Shown: positions 11,340 to 25,700, counted from the stretch's first letter. The stretch is 64,000 nucleotides of DNA from Nectonema munidae (GCA_030549495.1 JAUIRK010000866.1:124001-188000); one strand, 5' to 3'. Made by a program: numbers and translations. Notes: generated from the letters alone by a model not told the origin.

Positions 11340-14300
11340 AAAACTAAATAAGAAGCTATTTTAAAATGTTATAATTATTAATTTATATTAATGAAAAATC
11401 AATAATTGAATTTAGCAAATCAAAAAATTAATTTCCTTTGAAAAATTCAAAAAAAAACATATAGCTACTATTGTCGGTGCTTCTGTGAACAATTAAGAAT
11501 ATCCAACACTGCTTATAACCGATGTCTTTCACTCTATTAACAATAATACCTCCATTACCATATGCAAATACGGAACTTAATTTCGCTATTATTAACGAGC
11601 ATAGCATGTATATATAATATGTGTATCTTTCTTAGAGGATTTGTCATTATTCACAACTGAGAAATTTCTGCAGACATAATACATGAAATGCTTTGAAATG
11701 CTTTCATTGTTCTACTAATAGATAAATTCTACATAATCTCGTAAAAGTGTGCTTTCAAGGTAAAGTGATAGATAACATATAAAATATAAGTTTCTTTTTC
11801 TGCACTATTTAATATATAGGATTAAATTCTCCCATATATCCATATATGTCTATAGTATTGTATACGAACATTTATAGAGCGTATATAATAATAAAGCACA
11901 TAGTTAGTATATCATATTATTATTATTATTATTTTCAAGCAACATATGCTATTTTTCCATTTTTATCCTCTCCTTCATTTCGAAGTTTTTGTGAAGTCTT
12001 GACATTTCCTTTTAAAAGGCTTTGCCTTGTGATTTTGGAATGAAATATTTCCTCGAATATATGCATTATAAGAAGATGATCCATACAGATCTATGCTGAT
12101 CTATACCTCATCGTCAGTATGAATTTTAGAATTTTATTTTAAATGCCAATATCACACATTACGGAGACTAAAAAACGTAGAGTCATTTTGACAATTTTTT
12201 TCTGTATTATTTTGGTAAATTTTAGCATTTCCTTGCTAGATCTGGAAATGCCGTGTTTTAATAACGAAATCCCTCAGTATATAAAATAATTTTGACTTTT
12301 CATTCAATTTCAAAAAAGAAGATTTAAAAATCTAGCTCCAAACGTATACATATTGTAAAGAATAAAAATTATTTCAATGACTATTTCCGGTCCCATATTT
12401 CACCCGTAAGATTATTTAAAATCTTGGAACACCATGTAAAAACATAAATAAGGTATAAAATTTTTTTTTTATTAGATACAGAGAATCAATTAGAATTTTT
12501 TTATTTAAATTTTGATTCACAACTTTTTAAAAAAAATTCACTTATAGCTCCTATATTATCCTTTAATAAAAGATTTTTCATATCTTAACCTATATCAATT
12601 AGAATGACATCTTGCTTGCAATTATAGGATTTCTCTATTAGAGAGTATGTTTTAATTTTACATTTTTATACTTTTGATATTCGCCCACACACTAAAATTT
12701 TTCCTGATCTTTTTCTTCCTCTTTGACCAATTATGGCTAGTTTTTTACTCTTCGGGCAAAAAGGTATTGCAATGTTTAAATTATATCAGATATTCGCTAA
12801 CCATGGAATGCATCCTTATATTTAAAGAATGGAAAACTCTAAATTGTCTTATTTTAGTTTGGAATTGTCTTTTTTCTCATCAAATTTGTCTTTTATTGAT
12901 TAAATTTTGTGTTTATTTTTTCTAGCTTGTTCGTTCTAAATTCAATTTATATTTTTCCGACATATTTTTCAGCTTTCTGAAACACATTTTAGTGTTTTTG
13001 AAAACTTGTGTAAATAAAATGACAACAAATTTAATTTGAACTTTTAGAATACAAAACAAAGAACAAATTAAAATTTGTAAGAAATAATATTACAAAGTTT
13101 TTTAAATGGAAAAAATCAACATTTTTTTTTAAATTTTATTATAAATTTTTATTCAAAAGAACTTTTCGATCAAACTTTCGCTTCAAAGTTCGAACTTATT
13201 TTAAAAATTTGTTGAAGTTTTTTAATACAAGTTTTTACCCACTTATTAAACTCTATTTTCAAAAACAATAAATATAAAATGAAATTCAATTGTAAGAATA
13301 TAGAATACAAAAAGACAAAATAGAATTGCGCAAAATATGAATTTAGAATTGAAATAAAAATGGTATATAGTCAAATTCATAGCGCCATAATTTTCATAGA
13401 TTAACATTTTCAGTGAAAAAGATGCTTTCAAATTGTTTCTCCATTTTTGACTTTCTTTTGCAAGTTCGCAAGAAGTGCTTGAAATTTGAAAGCATTTTTT
13501 CAAAATGTTCTTTCGCATTTTAAGGTAGAGAAGTTAAAGTCATGCAAAATAAAGCAACTTCCAAATCTTCCCTCAACACTCTACCTCTTCGTGTCTACAA
13601 GCTCAGAGAAATTGGTATACGCATACATCTTCTTCTTCCAAGCATATTATATTTAAAAATCAACTTGCCTGTGTTATGTATATATATAACAGGAATATAG
13701 ATTATATATATATATACACCTACATAAATGTATCTCGGTGGGTGTGTGTATTTAGCAAATTTATAGTGTTTACAAATATTTGCCCAAGGTACAAAACATA
13801 GGAGAAGTAAAAAAGAAAATATCACTTGCATTCCATGGCTTAGTATATATATATATAATAATGTGTGTGTGTGTGTAGATAGCTTTTACAAGTCTATTTC
13901 GTTGGAACACGTAAGTACTCAATCTCCTATATTTTCAGTATTTTGCATAATTTTCGTACTTCAAAACCAAATGTTCAATCTAATTTCTTGCTGAATATTG
14001 GATCTATTTTGTCAAGATACAAAAAAATCAGTATCGCTAATTTATCCACTTCTTGAGGGACCTATTTTCGATTCTATCCAAACTTAACGCTAGAAAATGC
14101 GATTTCTTTGCACTTCAAAATCTAATTGAGTTATTTACGATCTGAACATAAAGGATGAAGCAAAAATAAAACACGTTTGAATTTCTCCTTATGTTAAAAC
14201 TTTTGTATAGTGCAAAATTTGTCTTCAATTTTCAATAATATTAGATTTATTATCCAATGTATTACAAGTAACAAAAATGTAAAGCCTTTAGTTATTCAGG

Positions 14301-16360
14301 CATTGTCCTAAATGTTTTATATAACACATATGTTGACTCATTTCCGTAATTAGTGGGTGCGGTTGAATCGGTCTATCGCGGTTATAAAAATTTACATGTA
14401 CTAAATGAAAATTCGATAGTAATATCATAGAATTTAATAGTAATGGGATAATGCTTTGCTACACATTCTCCCCTATGCACATTATTTTGTTTTCAAGCTT
14501 TTAATTAGCGTAGTTAAGACTCAATAAATTTCATTTTTGATTCCTTATAGCACTTATTATAAAACACGTAAATAATCATATTTTATATAGTTTGTGTAAA
14601 AGAAGTCCAAGTTATTTGTTCAATAAAATTCAACTTTTTATAAATAGGTTAACTTTTTTAAATAGTCCATTTTTTTATCAGTAATGTAGATTTTGTAAAA
14701 ATTTATGAAGTTGACAAAGAAAGAGCAGGTATGTAGCCATTGTGGAATTGCTTTTATATACTGAAAAGTTTATAAACAGAGTAAAAAATGTTTTATTTCA
14801 TTTTTATAATTATTTGAGAAATCATTTATAATATAGATTAAAAAAAAAGACCCATCCATTTCGGCACAAAATTAAAAGAATTGAGAAACGTGATCTCAAA
14901 TCTTACAATGAAAAATGCACCTGATTTATATACAGATTGAGGATGATATATGTGGTATAAGAAAGTATATGGAAAAATGAAATAATAAAAAAGATATCAT
15001 AAACATATGAAAAAGCTCTTCTCTAAAACAGGCAACAGCCAACGGAAAGAATTGCCGTGTTAATAATAATAATTGGGAAAAGTGATTATAGAATAATTTT
15101 TAAGGTCAATCTTTTCACAAATAAAGTCAACGTTTTGAAGTTAATGGCTTAATTTTTGAAGGATTTTTGCGTCAGCTTTTATTGTCCCTATTACATATAA
15201 GAAGTGGGATATCTCGCGGTCTGTACTTATATGCATTTAATGTCTCTTGAAAATATTCCGCATTGAAAATATTTATTTTGAAATAAAAATATTTTTGATA
15301 CAAATTAAATATTCTATCCTACCCTATGACTCTCTACTGTTACGTGCTTATTTCTTCATTTAATTTCAAAATATGCTTTTACAAATCTCCACTAGAAACT
15401 AAGGAGCGTGGCCAGTAAGGTGAGCCAATATAATGAGCCAAAAAATGTCATAGGTGCACAATTTTTTTTTATCCAAATGTGAATACATAGCAATATAACA
15501 TTAAAACCTCACTTTTGCGAAATTGAAACGGCAGACTACAACTTTGAAACAAAACTGAAGTTTTAAAATTTGACGCCATTTTGTCAATGTGTGATGATGA
15601 TATAGGAAATTTAGAAGTAAGAAATTTGAGGATTAAAAGTTTTCAAAGTGCACATTTCATGCCTGTTGTAATTGTAAAAGAATAAAATTATTATATAGAA
15701 AAAACATACGAGAACAATACAAAATGCAGGGGATTTATCAATTTAATATTTGGAACACCACGATGTTCATAGTCATAAGAGAAGATTAAAATACTGTTTC
15801 AATATCAATTATAGAAAATTTATTCAATTTTTTTTTTTACTTCAGCTTTTTTTTTAAAAAAAATTATAAAAAATTAAAATATAAACTTTTAAAGTTTTGC
15901 TTAATTTTAAATCACTAAAATCCTTGTGTAATGAAAGAAGTCACACTTAGACCCAAAAGGAGTAATCAACAACTTTTATATACATGACTAGCTATTTTAC
16001 TTTTAAATAAGCGAATATTGTAGTTATTAGACATTGACTAAGAATTTTTCCCTACGAGGAGACAAGTTTGACATCAGAGGGATTCCAAGAAATCAAAATT
16101 TTCTGCCTCCAATATGTCCAAATTAGATTGAAAAGGAAAGCAAATGATAAAATTCTCTTAAAATTCTCGTCTTCAAAGATTGTAAAAAGCATCTTTTGGA
16201 CAGGGATCTACATTACGAAATATTTGAAGAGCCTTCGATAGTATACTCTGTCTTTTCGCAAGGATGACAATATTCACCGGGTATACCAGGAATATGAACA
16301 TTTTTAATACTAAGAGATAAAAGTAATTTGTTAATAATAATCTTTCTAAAACATCTGTTG
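11340..16360. other. Long AT-rich non-coding stretch with microsatellites
   Basis: No supported gene across 5 kb. Simple repeats present: TTA triplets at about 11916-11935, TA runs at about 13678-13710, and a TA run followed by a TG run at 13847-13877. The open frames seen here are low-complexity, Phe/Ile/Lys-rich and lack splice signals. Confidence 0.45.
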
Positions 16361-16440
16361 CAGGGCCGTATCAAGGGGGAGGGCAGTGGGGGCAATTGCC
16401 CTGGGGTGCCACACATAAGGAGCGCCATTTATTTTAAGTG
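16361..16440. mobile_element. hAT-type terminal fragment
   Basis: A sudden GC-rich block starts CAGGGCCGTATCAAGGGGG and continues to GGGCAATTGCCC, a subterminal palindrome seen in many hAT-type non-autonomous elements. A related end (GGTCGCAACCAGAGAG, then GGGCAAGTGGGG) occurs at about 24222-24265. The other end was not located. Confidence 0.5.
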
Positions 16441-17211
16441 TAAAATAAAAAAAAACAATTTTTAAAATAAAAATAATTGAGATTCTAACATTTTTGGTAA
16501 AATATTTGACCTATATTTCAGTAATATATTGCGGTATCATCTTAACTCCATAAAATTTGTCATCCCTGTTTGCAAAAAACATGAAAGATTACTATAATAT
16601 TGAATTTTCGGATATGTGAATAAAAAAATTGGAAACAAATTTTGTTTTTTCATTAATTTTAAAATTTGTTTATCTTTTTACGACTTTATATGAACTTATT
16701 TAGTGGATTCAGAATCAATATAAAAAAAGACTCTAATAAAATAGTTAAAACATGTAATCAATCAAGTTGATACTTTGAAAATGGTAGGTTTATTCTTCCG
16801 TGAATCTATATGTTTTCTTCTATTGTGTAGTTAGATGGAGTAATATTTCGAGCGCCTATATACTCGATACAAGGTGTCTTTACTGATTCACACAGCATGA
16901 GTATTATGATTTCACTTCATCATTCCCATTTCATGCATGTCCGTGTTCATTTCATATCCATCAATTAAATCAACTTAAAACAATAATAATCATTTTCTTT
17001 TTTTCTCCACTGCGCTTCCAACCATATGTTTTTTTATTATGTAATTCTCATGGCGATAAATAATAATTTTTCCTGTGATTTCATTCAGTAAATCGATATC
17101 ATGTGGCTTGCGAATCTATCAAGGTAATTCATTTCTATGTCTCTTATACTTTTAAAAGCAGTAAGATAATCAAAAAACATCTTTTATATACCTCACCCAT
17201 TTAAATTTGTC

Positions 17212-17348
17212 ATGAAGAATAAGATGAAAAATGCTGAAGTATATATTTATGACCCAAAAGAAACAGGAATAACAGAAGATTTTATTACAACTTATTTACA
17301 AGAGGGACGTACGGGCCAAGCTTTTTGGAATGGAAATGATTATGCATA
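17212..17348 (+). CDS. Candidate short first exon or small ORF
   Basis: An ATG at 17212 opens a frame with balanced amino acid composition (NAEVYIYDPKETGITEDF, then TYLQEGRTGQAFWNGNDYA). A strong donor, GTAAGG, begins at 17349, overlapping a TAG stop at 17347-17349. If spliced there, the exon is 137 nt and ends in phase 2. If unspliced, it encodes 45 residues. It does not join in frame to the first KANK exon at 19546, because the junction would create a stop. Product not recognised; the peptide looks too structured for random AT-rich DNA. Confidence 0.35.
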
Positions 17349-17349
17349 G

Positions 17350-18519
17350 TAAGGAATTTTATTAGAATAGCTTACAAAGCTGAATTATTTGCGCAAATGA
17401 AGTGGATAGTAAATAGAAAAAGTAATATACTACTTTTTGAGTTTTAAGATTTTTTAGGTATGCCTTATTAGCATCTATGGGATTTAAGTTTTTTTGCTAA
17501 GGCATTCAAAGAATTTTGGTTCAAAACTATAAGTTGGCTATTTTTTAAAAAAAAATCTCTACTATTATTTATCCTTCGCTCATCTCTAATCCCAGCAACA
17601 CTTTCAGTGTTTTCTGACCAGCTCACAACAGACTTCATCCTTACATCGACTTCTTTATTTAGTTTTACTCCTATTCTCTTGAAAAAGGACACAATAGTGT
17701 TCGAAAATATTTGAAAATACTTTTTCAATAAATTTTGATTCTTTTTTCCGTTTTATATACAATTATATAGTACAAATAAATCACCCAAATTCCATTTTTT
17801 CTATTATTTATCATATTTGTTCATTTCTTCCAATACTTTCACAAAATATTAAATATACGACATTATAGTTTTCAATATTTACTAAATATCTTTTATAAAA
17901 TGCAGCAAAAGTGACAAATTTCGATCTTATTCTTGGAAATGTGGAAATTTTATGTTGATTTTTAGAGTCTACCCTTCAAAACTCATAAAATGGAAAGGAT
18001 TGAGTTAATTTTGAGTTAGGAAGGGTTTGTGACGTTAGCACCGCTTACAAGAATATATCTTTCAAATATATGAATACCGCTCTGTGAAGGATACTTTCTT
18101 AAAACGAACTCTAAAATGGGAAACTATCTTGTAAAAAATATATGATTATTTTTCATTTTTACAATATGAATATATAATCAAATCTACAAGCAGAGGGAAA
18201 GATGAAAAATGATTTAATTGATGCGATTGGAATGATGAAGTAATGTGGTGCAATGCCCTCCTATCATCCATTGTATGTGATGGCGATGATGTCTTTCTTT
18301 TGCTTCAAATGCTTCGCATATTTATGCAAATGTTTCGTATGAGCGGAGAAATGTGACTTTTATTTCATGATGTATAAATTTATTCATCATATTTCTTCTT
18401 CTTTTATCATTTTATTACAAGATATGAGAAGTGAAAAATTGGTTGCTGGAGTGGAAAAAAATTCTCTACCTGCCTGTATTCACATTTCTTTGTTTCATGG
18501 GATGAAATTATGATATACT
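17350..18519. other. Non-coding AT-rich stretch
   Basis: Nothing supported. A minus-strand open frame at 17468-17728 has fair composition but no family resemblance and no splice context. Confidence 0.35.
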
Positions 18520-18800
18520 ACATAGAAAGAGATAGAGGATAAGTGAGTTTGATAGAGAAGAGAGATGGGAGGTGAGGGAGGGGTTAGGTAGTTGGGGGGG
18601 GGGGGGGGGTGAGGATTTGGGATACTGATAGAGTGAGTAAAAAGGATGGATACGAAGGAAGATGAGAGTGTATGTGGATGTCTATGCCAGGATAGAGTTA
18701 GGAGAGAGAGGAAATTGTAAGGGGATATTTGAAGACTGTTTGCATTTGAGCGACTTTGGTAGTGCATCAAAAGGAAGAATAATTTCGCAAGATTGAAGAG
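18520..18800 (+). promoter_or_regulatory. Strongly purine-rich tract upstream of KANK
   Basis: About 280 bases on the + strand are almost all A/G, with many GAGAG and GGATG-like words, a run of about 15 G at 18594-18609, and almost no long pyrimidine stretch. It ends about 0.75 kb before the first KANK coding exon. Arthropod promoters often carry GAGA-rich tracts, so a promoter or 5' UTR role is possible. No TATA box or initiator was identified. The next 120 bases (18835-18950) are unusually GC-rich and contain the small hairpin CCGGCAACTGTCGG. Confidence 0.3.
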
Positions 18801-19545
18801 ATGAAAATGATGAGACGAACTGAAATTTGACAAGCGGAATTATCAATACCGAAGGCTTTCCCCTCTATATCATTTCGCATCCGGCAACTGTCGGACGAAT
18901 AACCACCCTACTGATAACTGCGGCCCGAATCAACTTAGCGAAACAAATTAAGAGTATCTTTTTGGACTTCAGAAAAAAATATAGTACAATATATAAAGTA
19001 TATAAGGTATATAAGAATAAAAAACTAGGTAAAAAATTAAGTAGAAAATAAATCCTAAATAATCCTTTGAAAAAAAGGGAAGAGAAAAGAGAAAAAGTAA
19101 AAAAAAAGTAGATATGCCGTAATTAATGTGTCACTGAGTTTCAAAGATTAAAATAAGCAAAAACTTTAGACAATTTTATATAATTATATTATTAGAATAA
19201 ATCCAATCTATTTGCTTTACATTGACCAAGCGCTCCATATCCACCAGCACTTTATATAAAAAAAATTACGGAACAACTAGAGTATGTTTTGATTTCCATG
19301 ATATTTTAATGAAACATTTAGCATGAAAGCGAACTTAACAACACTTAACTTGGCATCTACAAAAATATGCAAAATATTTTTTCAAATGCTTTTTGACTTT
19401 CTTTAATATATATTTGTAAAATTGATTTAAAAAATTATATTTTATTTTCAAATAACTTTTAGAAAAATTTTGAAAAAAGAAACTAAATAAAAAGATTAAC
19501 TAAACACTATCAAATTAAAAATATTAAATATTTTTTGTTTGGCAG

Positions 19546-19778
19546 ATATGAATCAAATCCCCACATATCCTTCTAAAATGGAAATTAAGAAAAAGTGCAG
19601 CTGTTGTCCATACGGCTATCACATCGCGCTGGACTTCGTTGAGTACTGCAACCGCATTGAAGATGGTGCCCATCTCAAAGTCATCAACGATGCTTTCCGA
19701 CTCAAACAAACGATGCATCGCTTGAAACAACAAACTTCGCCTATCTACGGAAACCATATACAGGATTCCTCTTTCGAT
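19546..19778 (+). CDS. KANK: KANK exon 1 (KN motif)
   Basis: Acceptor ttggcag ends at 19545; donor GTAAGA at 19779; leaves in phase 0. Codes MNQIPTYPSKMEIKKK, then the KN motif CSCCPYGYHIALDFVEYC and a following helix (LKVINDAFRLKQTMHRLKQQ). If the exon is not spliced on its left, an ATG at 19539 would add three residues (MAD). Confidence 0.9.
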
Positions 19779-22700
19779 GTAAGATTTCTTATGGAAAATT
19801 TTTATTTTTCTGATGTGCTAAAGAAACTTACTTTCGAAAAAACTCATTTTTAGAATACTTGGTCTCAAGTTCACATTATTTGAAAGGAAAATTATTTAGC
19901 TATTACAAATTTTATAAATTAGAAAATATCATTTTTGTGAATTAACAATATTTAAATAAAAGTAAATTAAACTTCGCCATTATGCGTGGATACATTTTAT
20001 ACAAAATTGTAACTATTACATTTTCATTAGATACATGGTAATGTGAGTGAGAATGATGAAGTTTTTAAAAGCTACGCACAACGACCTACTCATCAACCAC
20101 CATACTTCAATAATTCCATTCTTAATAATAAAGAAATTTGTGACGTCATTTCCGACTTTGAAGATACTTTAGACAGTTCTTTGAAATCATCTATCAATTC
20201 TCCCACATCTCCTTCCTCATCTTCCTGTTCATCGTCAATTTCTTCCATGAAAAGTTTTTCTGGTAGGGAAAAGAAAGATTACGAGAGAATCAAAAGAGAT
20301 GAGGTTCTGAAAGAGAGAGTCTACGATGTTCCCTTTAAGGGAATCCCCAAAGCCAAAATAACGAAGAGTTATCGAATTCCAAATAAAAGTTATCAAAATC
20401 AGCATCGTGAAAAAAGATCGCACTCTTTTTCTTATGAGTTCAATGAGCCTTCTTTTCCAAAAATTGATACTAAATCAAAGCACACTCCCAAATTCACCAG
20501 TTTCAACTTTTCTCTTATGAAGAGTTTAGGAAAATTTACTGATGAAAATGAATTGGAATACTCTTACGGAAAATTGAAAGATGATTCACTCAATATTCCT
20601 TCTTCCCTTCTTAGGAGTTCAGCAAGATCTAAATCTATCAATAATATTTTGTCTTCAACAAATGAATCCGCGCTGATCAAGAGAATGAATGATTTAAGCG
20701 ATTCGATCGGTCTTTCTCTGCCTCGTTGTTTCAATAAGATTTCGTCAAAAGTTAAGCCTCTTATATTTGAAACCTTCTTCAGTGTCGAAGATTCAAATTC
20801 TCCAAAATCTCCTGATGTCAAAAGCAAAAGAGTAATGTCTGAGAAATCATCCTCTTTAGAAAACAAAGAATATTTAACAGAAGTGACAAATTCAATCAGT
20901 GCAAAAAACGTATCTCCACCTTCTAAAAGCAAATTAGGCTCTTTAGGAAGCAAAGATGTGGCTTGTAACACTTATAATAGTCTCAAATCCGAAGCCTACA
21001 GCCAAACTTGGAAAGGAGCATTCTCTTCGGTAGCCACACAATTTTGCCATACAGAAGAAAAAAATTCGCCGAAAGCAATTCCTCTTAAAGGTACATTAAA
21101 GTTATTTTGTAAAAAGTGTGTATATGATTGAAAGAACACACTCTGCATTATATCGTCCCAAAAATATAAAATATAAAACTCATGGGCAACCTTTTTTCTC
21201 ATATGGGCCAAATTTTGTTTTTTTATAAAAGGTCACGGGACATAAACAAAAGACACGCAATGAAAAATTATGTACGTGTATATATCTATATTTCTATATG
21301 CTAAATACTTCAAAATTAACATCTATAGATATTTATTTATTATGAAATTTCAGATTTTTTTATATAAAAAAAAGTTTTTTAATATAAATATTATAAAAAT
21401 ATAAATAAATGAAGATTTATTGAAGTTAAAGCTTGAAAATTCTTATTTCAATGTGATATTTGAGTTTGATGCTTCTTTACCAGTTTTCCAATTCTAGGAG
21501 AAATGTTTGATGCAGCCACTCTCAAGTTATTTTCAAGATGCTCATCTGTAAGCCTTGATCTTGTTTTTGATTTTGCATATTTCATTTTTGTAAAAAGCTG
21601 ATCACATATATAAGTGCTACCAAATAGACAGATTTTCTTTCTTGCAAAATCTTTTATTTTGGGAAAAACCTCTTGAGAAAGCCTTTTATAAAACTCTAAT
21701 AATGAAAAATCTCTCATCTTTCTTTTGAAATCTTCACTTCCCCTCAGTTCAATTAATTCCATTTGCAATTCCTCGTGAGCATCCTCGCCATCAATATCAA
21801 ATGTTCAAGAAAAAATACTCAGGCCAACTTCTTGTGATCTGAAGTCTGCAAATCTAGATTCAATTTCTTTGTTGATTGATTTAAGCTCGTCAGCATAGGA
21901 AATGTAGTTTGCTTGAAAATGATTCGTCAATGTGGGGAAATGCAAAGTATTACCACTTTTAAGTTGTTTTTCCCATAATTTAATTTTTGTTTGAAATGTT
22001 CGAATGTGGAAAAATATAATTGATGCACGAATTGATCCTTTCCTTGCAATTTTATATTTAAATCATTAAAATGGTTTGTGAAATGGATAAGAAAAGCGAG
22101 ATCCATGAGCCAATTATGATCCTTCAATTCTGGAGTAGTATTCTTGCCTTTAAGTTCCATAAATATTAAAATTTCTGCCTCAAATCCTAAAATCTTTTCA
22201 ACATTTTGCCTTTACTCAACCAGCGCACTTCTCTGTGTAATGCACGAAATCTCCATATTCGGTTTCAATATCTTCAAGAAATTCTTTAAATTGGCGGTGG
22301 TTTTGACGTGTTCAAATTTTATGGATTTGGCTTTATTGGTGAATTATACAATGGAAAACAAAGAAGTATTTTATATCTATATTCAGAGAGACCCCAGCTC
22401 TGCTCTGATATTTGCAACCAATCCAGATTTAGTTCCAACCATTGCCGGCGCACCATCTGTTGATAAGCCTAGTAATTTTTGATTTGATCAAATTGCTCTA
22501 ACCTTTAATTCTGTAAAAATATCTTCTTCTGTTGTTGTATCTTTCATTGCTTGGAGGCCTAGCAGTTCTTCCGTAATATTGAAATCTTTATCTATTCCAC
22601 GTATAAATACGGCAAGTTGGGCCGTGCTTGATACACCAGTTCTCTCATCGATCGCCAAAGTAAAATATTCAAACTCTGAACAAGTTCTTTCAAAACAGTT

Positions 22701-25700
22701 TCTATATCGGCTGCAAGCTCGTCAATCATCCTCCTTATTGTTCTACGAGACAGACTAATACTATCTACCCCTTTTCTTACAGCTGGGCATATAATATCTG
22801 CAACTTCTTGTAAACATTCTTTCACGAATCCACCATCAGAATAATACTTTGGTTTTTTGGCGATCTTTTGACTAATAATGTAGCTGGAATGAATAATATT
22901 ATCTGCATCTCGTGAAAATTGATTGCTGCTCTTTTAGATCTAATCAGTTTTTCGACTTTTTGCTTCCTATTTTTGCATTGCAAATGATCATACATAGATG
23001 CGTGTTTGGAAACACAATATCTTTTTATATTATTTTCTTTGATGACTGACACAGATTCCAAACATAATAAACATGTTGGCTTTCATTTAATTTGAGGAAA
23101 AAAATACTCACTTCTCCATTTTTCCTGGAATAATCGACCACCTTTCTTTTTTTTGCTGACAACATTTTGGGAATTTAGAATATTATGTAATACTAAAAAA
23201 GTAAAATATTTGACATGCCAATAAAAATGTTTTTTTTTCAGATTAAATGAGTATATTACAAAATTTGAAGAGATAATTTTAACACCAATACCGTTGATTT
23301 ATTGGTCTTAACTAAAAAATTTTAGAAACAAACTTTATTGCGATGAATTTTTTAAAAACTAATAGTAAATCAAAGCTGATTCCATCTAGAAATATCTTAA
23401 GATTAAACTTTAATTTATATTAAAATCGTCTTAAAATAATAGCTAAGGGCCACCACTGCCTCAACAAGACCTGGTTAAAATCTGTAAAAAAAACAAAATA
23501 AAAATGATTGATATGGCGAAGTCAGTATATTTCATCACTAGAGAAAAAAAATATAGAAAATATAAGACACGACTTTTCAAAAAAAAATTTCTTCAAATTT
23601 TTGACCTTTGCGGCCGGCCTTGATCCTAAAGCTAAAAACAGAAAAGCAAGAGATTAAAAAATGTATGCATATTAGGAAAAATTTGTAAAGCATTTTGTGA
23701 CAGGGTCATTCACAAATGACGTCAACCTATTTTGTCAATTTTACCCCCCCCCCCTCCTGTCAACTTTCGTCTGTTTTTTCACGTTCTAATTAACTGTTAT
23801 ATGTATATATAAAATTGTGTATATAAGCGTAAGATAAATGTAAAACATAAGTGTAGTATATATAGTTGAAGTGTTAGGATGAAGTTTGCAGTGGTTGAAA
23901 GTTTAGTAACTAAAAATGTGCATAAAAACCCGTAAGATTTACTATTTTAAGTGTTGAAAAAGGTAGAAAAGATAGTAAATTTACTATAACATCCATAATT
24001 TTACTATGCTTGGAATATAAGACTGGCTACCACTTTATATACTATAAGATATACTACATTTTTTAGTATATGATCGTTGGATTAGTTTTAAATGTATTGA
24101 TCTTTATTGATTGTATAGAGCACTAACTAAAATCTTGCTAATTTAATCCATATGAATGTTTCTATTCATGGGATATAATAATATATACCATGAGGTATCT
24201 ACAATTATAAGGTGCATTTACCAAGGTCGCAACCAGAGAGTGGGCAAGTGGGGAAGTTGTCCTGCTGTCAGATAATACTATGCTATCATTTTAAGCTTTT
24301 TAATGAAATTTCTGAAATCAACATTTTTAACTTACAGTTTATAAACTCAATATTTTTAATTAGCGTTTGAGATTTATTGACCAGCTATTATATTAACTAA
24401 ATTTTATTTTTTATAATTTTTATAGATAAAATATAGTCATTTGTTATTTATAAAGTCAATATTCTTGTACTAGATCAATAATTGATTGAAATAATTCCTT
24501 ATAATTCTTCCAAAACTTTTAAATCGCTTTGAAATACAACAAAATAATCTGTTCTATATTATATAAAAACAATTGAAAGAATCCGTTTTCTTTAAAACGA
24601 ACCCTTGTAATGTGTAAAATAACAAAAGCTGTTCTAAGCTTCACAATGCCTTAAAAAACTCAGGAAAAAATAAAAAAAACTTACCTTCAATATCATAAAA
24701 TATTGTATAATTTAGCATAGTTCTTATTTTCTTTAACCCATTCACGTCCAATGTTCCCATTTTGGAACATAAGTAATTTCATTTTCGTCTGCTTTTTTAA
24801 ATGATTTTGAATATAAATCGTCTGCGTTTTTTTAGATATCGTCTGCTTTGCTTGGTCGGGTTATTATAAATGATTTTACAAAATTTTTTTTTCTTTCCAT
24901 AAAAATTATAAATTACTAATCATTTTTTGTGTAAAATTTTCATTTTAGTAAGTTTTTATATTTTTATGCCAATTTTTTACTTTGAAAAGTCAATTTCGCC
25001 AATTTTCGACAATTTTTAACAGCCATCCTAATATTTTGACGCAAATATTTTGATTTCCAGGTAGCACAAAAAGCGTTGGTTGTGGATCGAATGACTTTTC
25101 AAATGCAGCCGTGAAGAATACCAAGGAAGCAGGTTGTTGCAGTAGGATTCCATGTGTGGATAGGGCTTGTGAAGTGAAGATGATTGAGGATAAAATTTCG
25201 CATTTAACGTAAGTTCTTGCGCTAAAATTATTTTGTGGCCAAAACTTTTCAAAATATTGTTGTTATATCTTGGAAAACATTGTTTTCGTTTATATAAAAT
25301 AATAGAATGTCTGAATTTTTTATACTATCGTAGATCTCATCTCCTTAACGAACACTTGTCTACAACGAATAGGTTGAATTCTTCTTTTCCTGTTATTAAG
25401 ATTATTAGATTATTCCTATAGTTTTATTTTGATGTTTCCTTTAAAATATAGATTTGAGTGTATAAAAATATAAATTAAATATATAACAACTTTTATGTAT
25501 TAATTTTTGTATGTTTTTCAAAGATAACATCTGTAGTAATGAAAGATAAATCTATTTTATTTAAAAAAATTGTAAAAATCCAATCAAATAATATCATTTT
25601 AAATTTCAAATTAAAAATGCTTCAAATTTTTTTCAATTTTTTGTTTTTTTTATTAATAATTCAAATTTTTACGAGTTTAAATATCTGCCTTATTTTTACT

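Larger units (their letters stand above)
21091..25060 (+). other. KANK intron 2
   Basis: 3970 nt. It holds a broken hAT element (21427-23170), a hAT-type end near 24222 and a TTAA MITE at 24733-24866. Nothing else is supported. Confidence 0.7.

Noticed and set aside
12674-12925. Plus-strand hydrophobic open frame
   Set aside because: Phe/Leu/Ile-rich because the DNA is T-rich; no other coding evidence.
17468-17728. Minus-strand open frame of 86 codons
   Set aside because: Fair composition, but no family resemblance, no splice signals and no neighbour support.
18495-18833. Minus-strand Ser/Pro/His-rich open frame
   Set aside because: A by-product of the purine-rich tract on the + strand; strongly biased composition.
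19539-19547. Upstream ATG at 19539 as the KANK start
   Set aside because: It lies across the splice acceptor ending at 19545; usable only if the exon is not spliced on its left.
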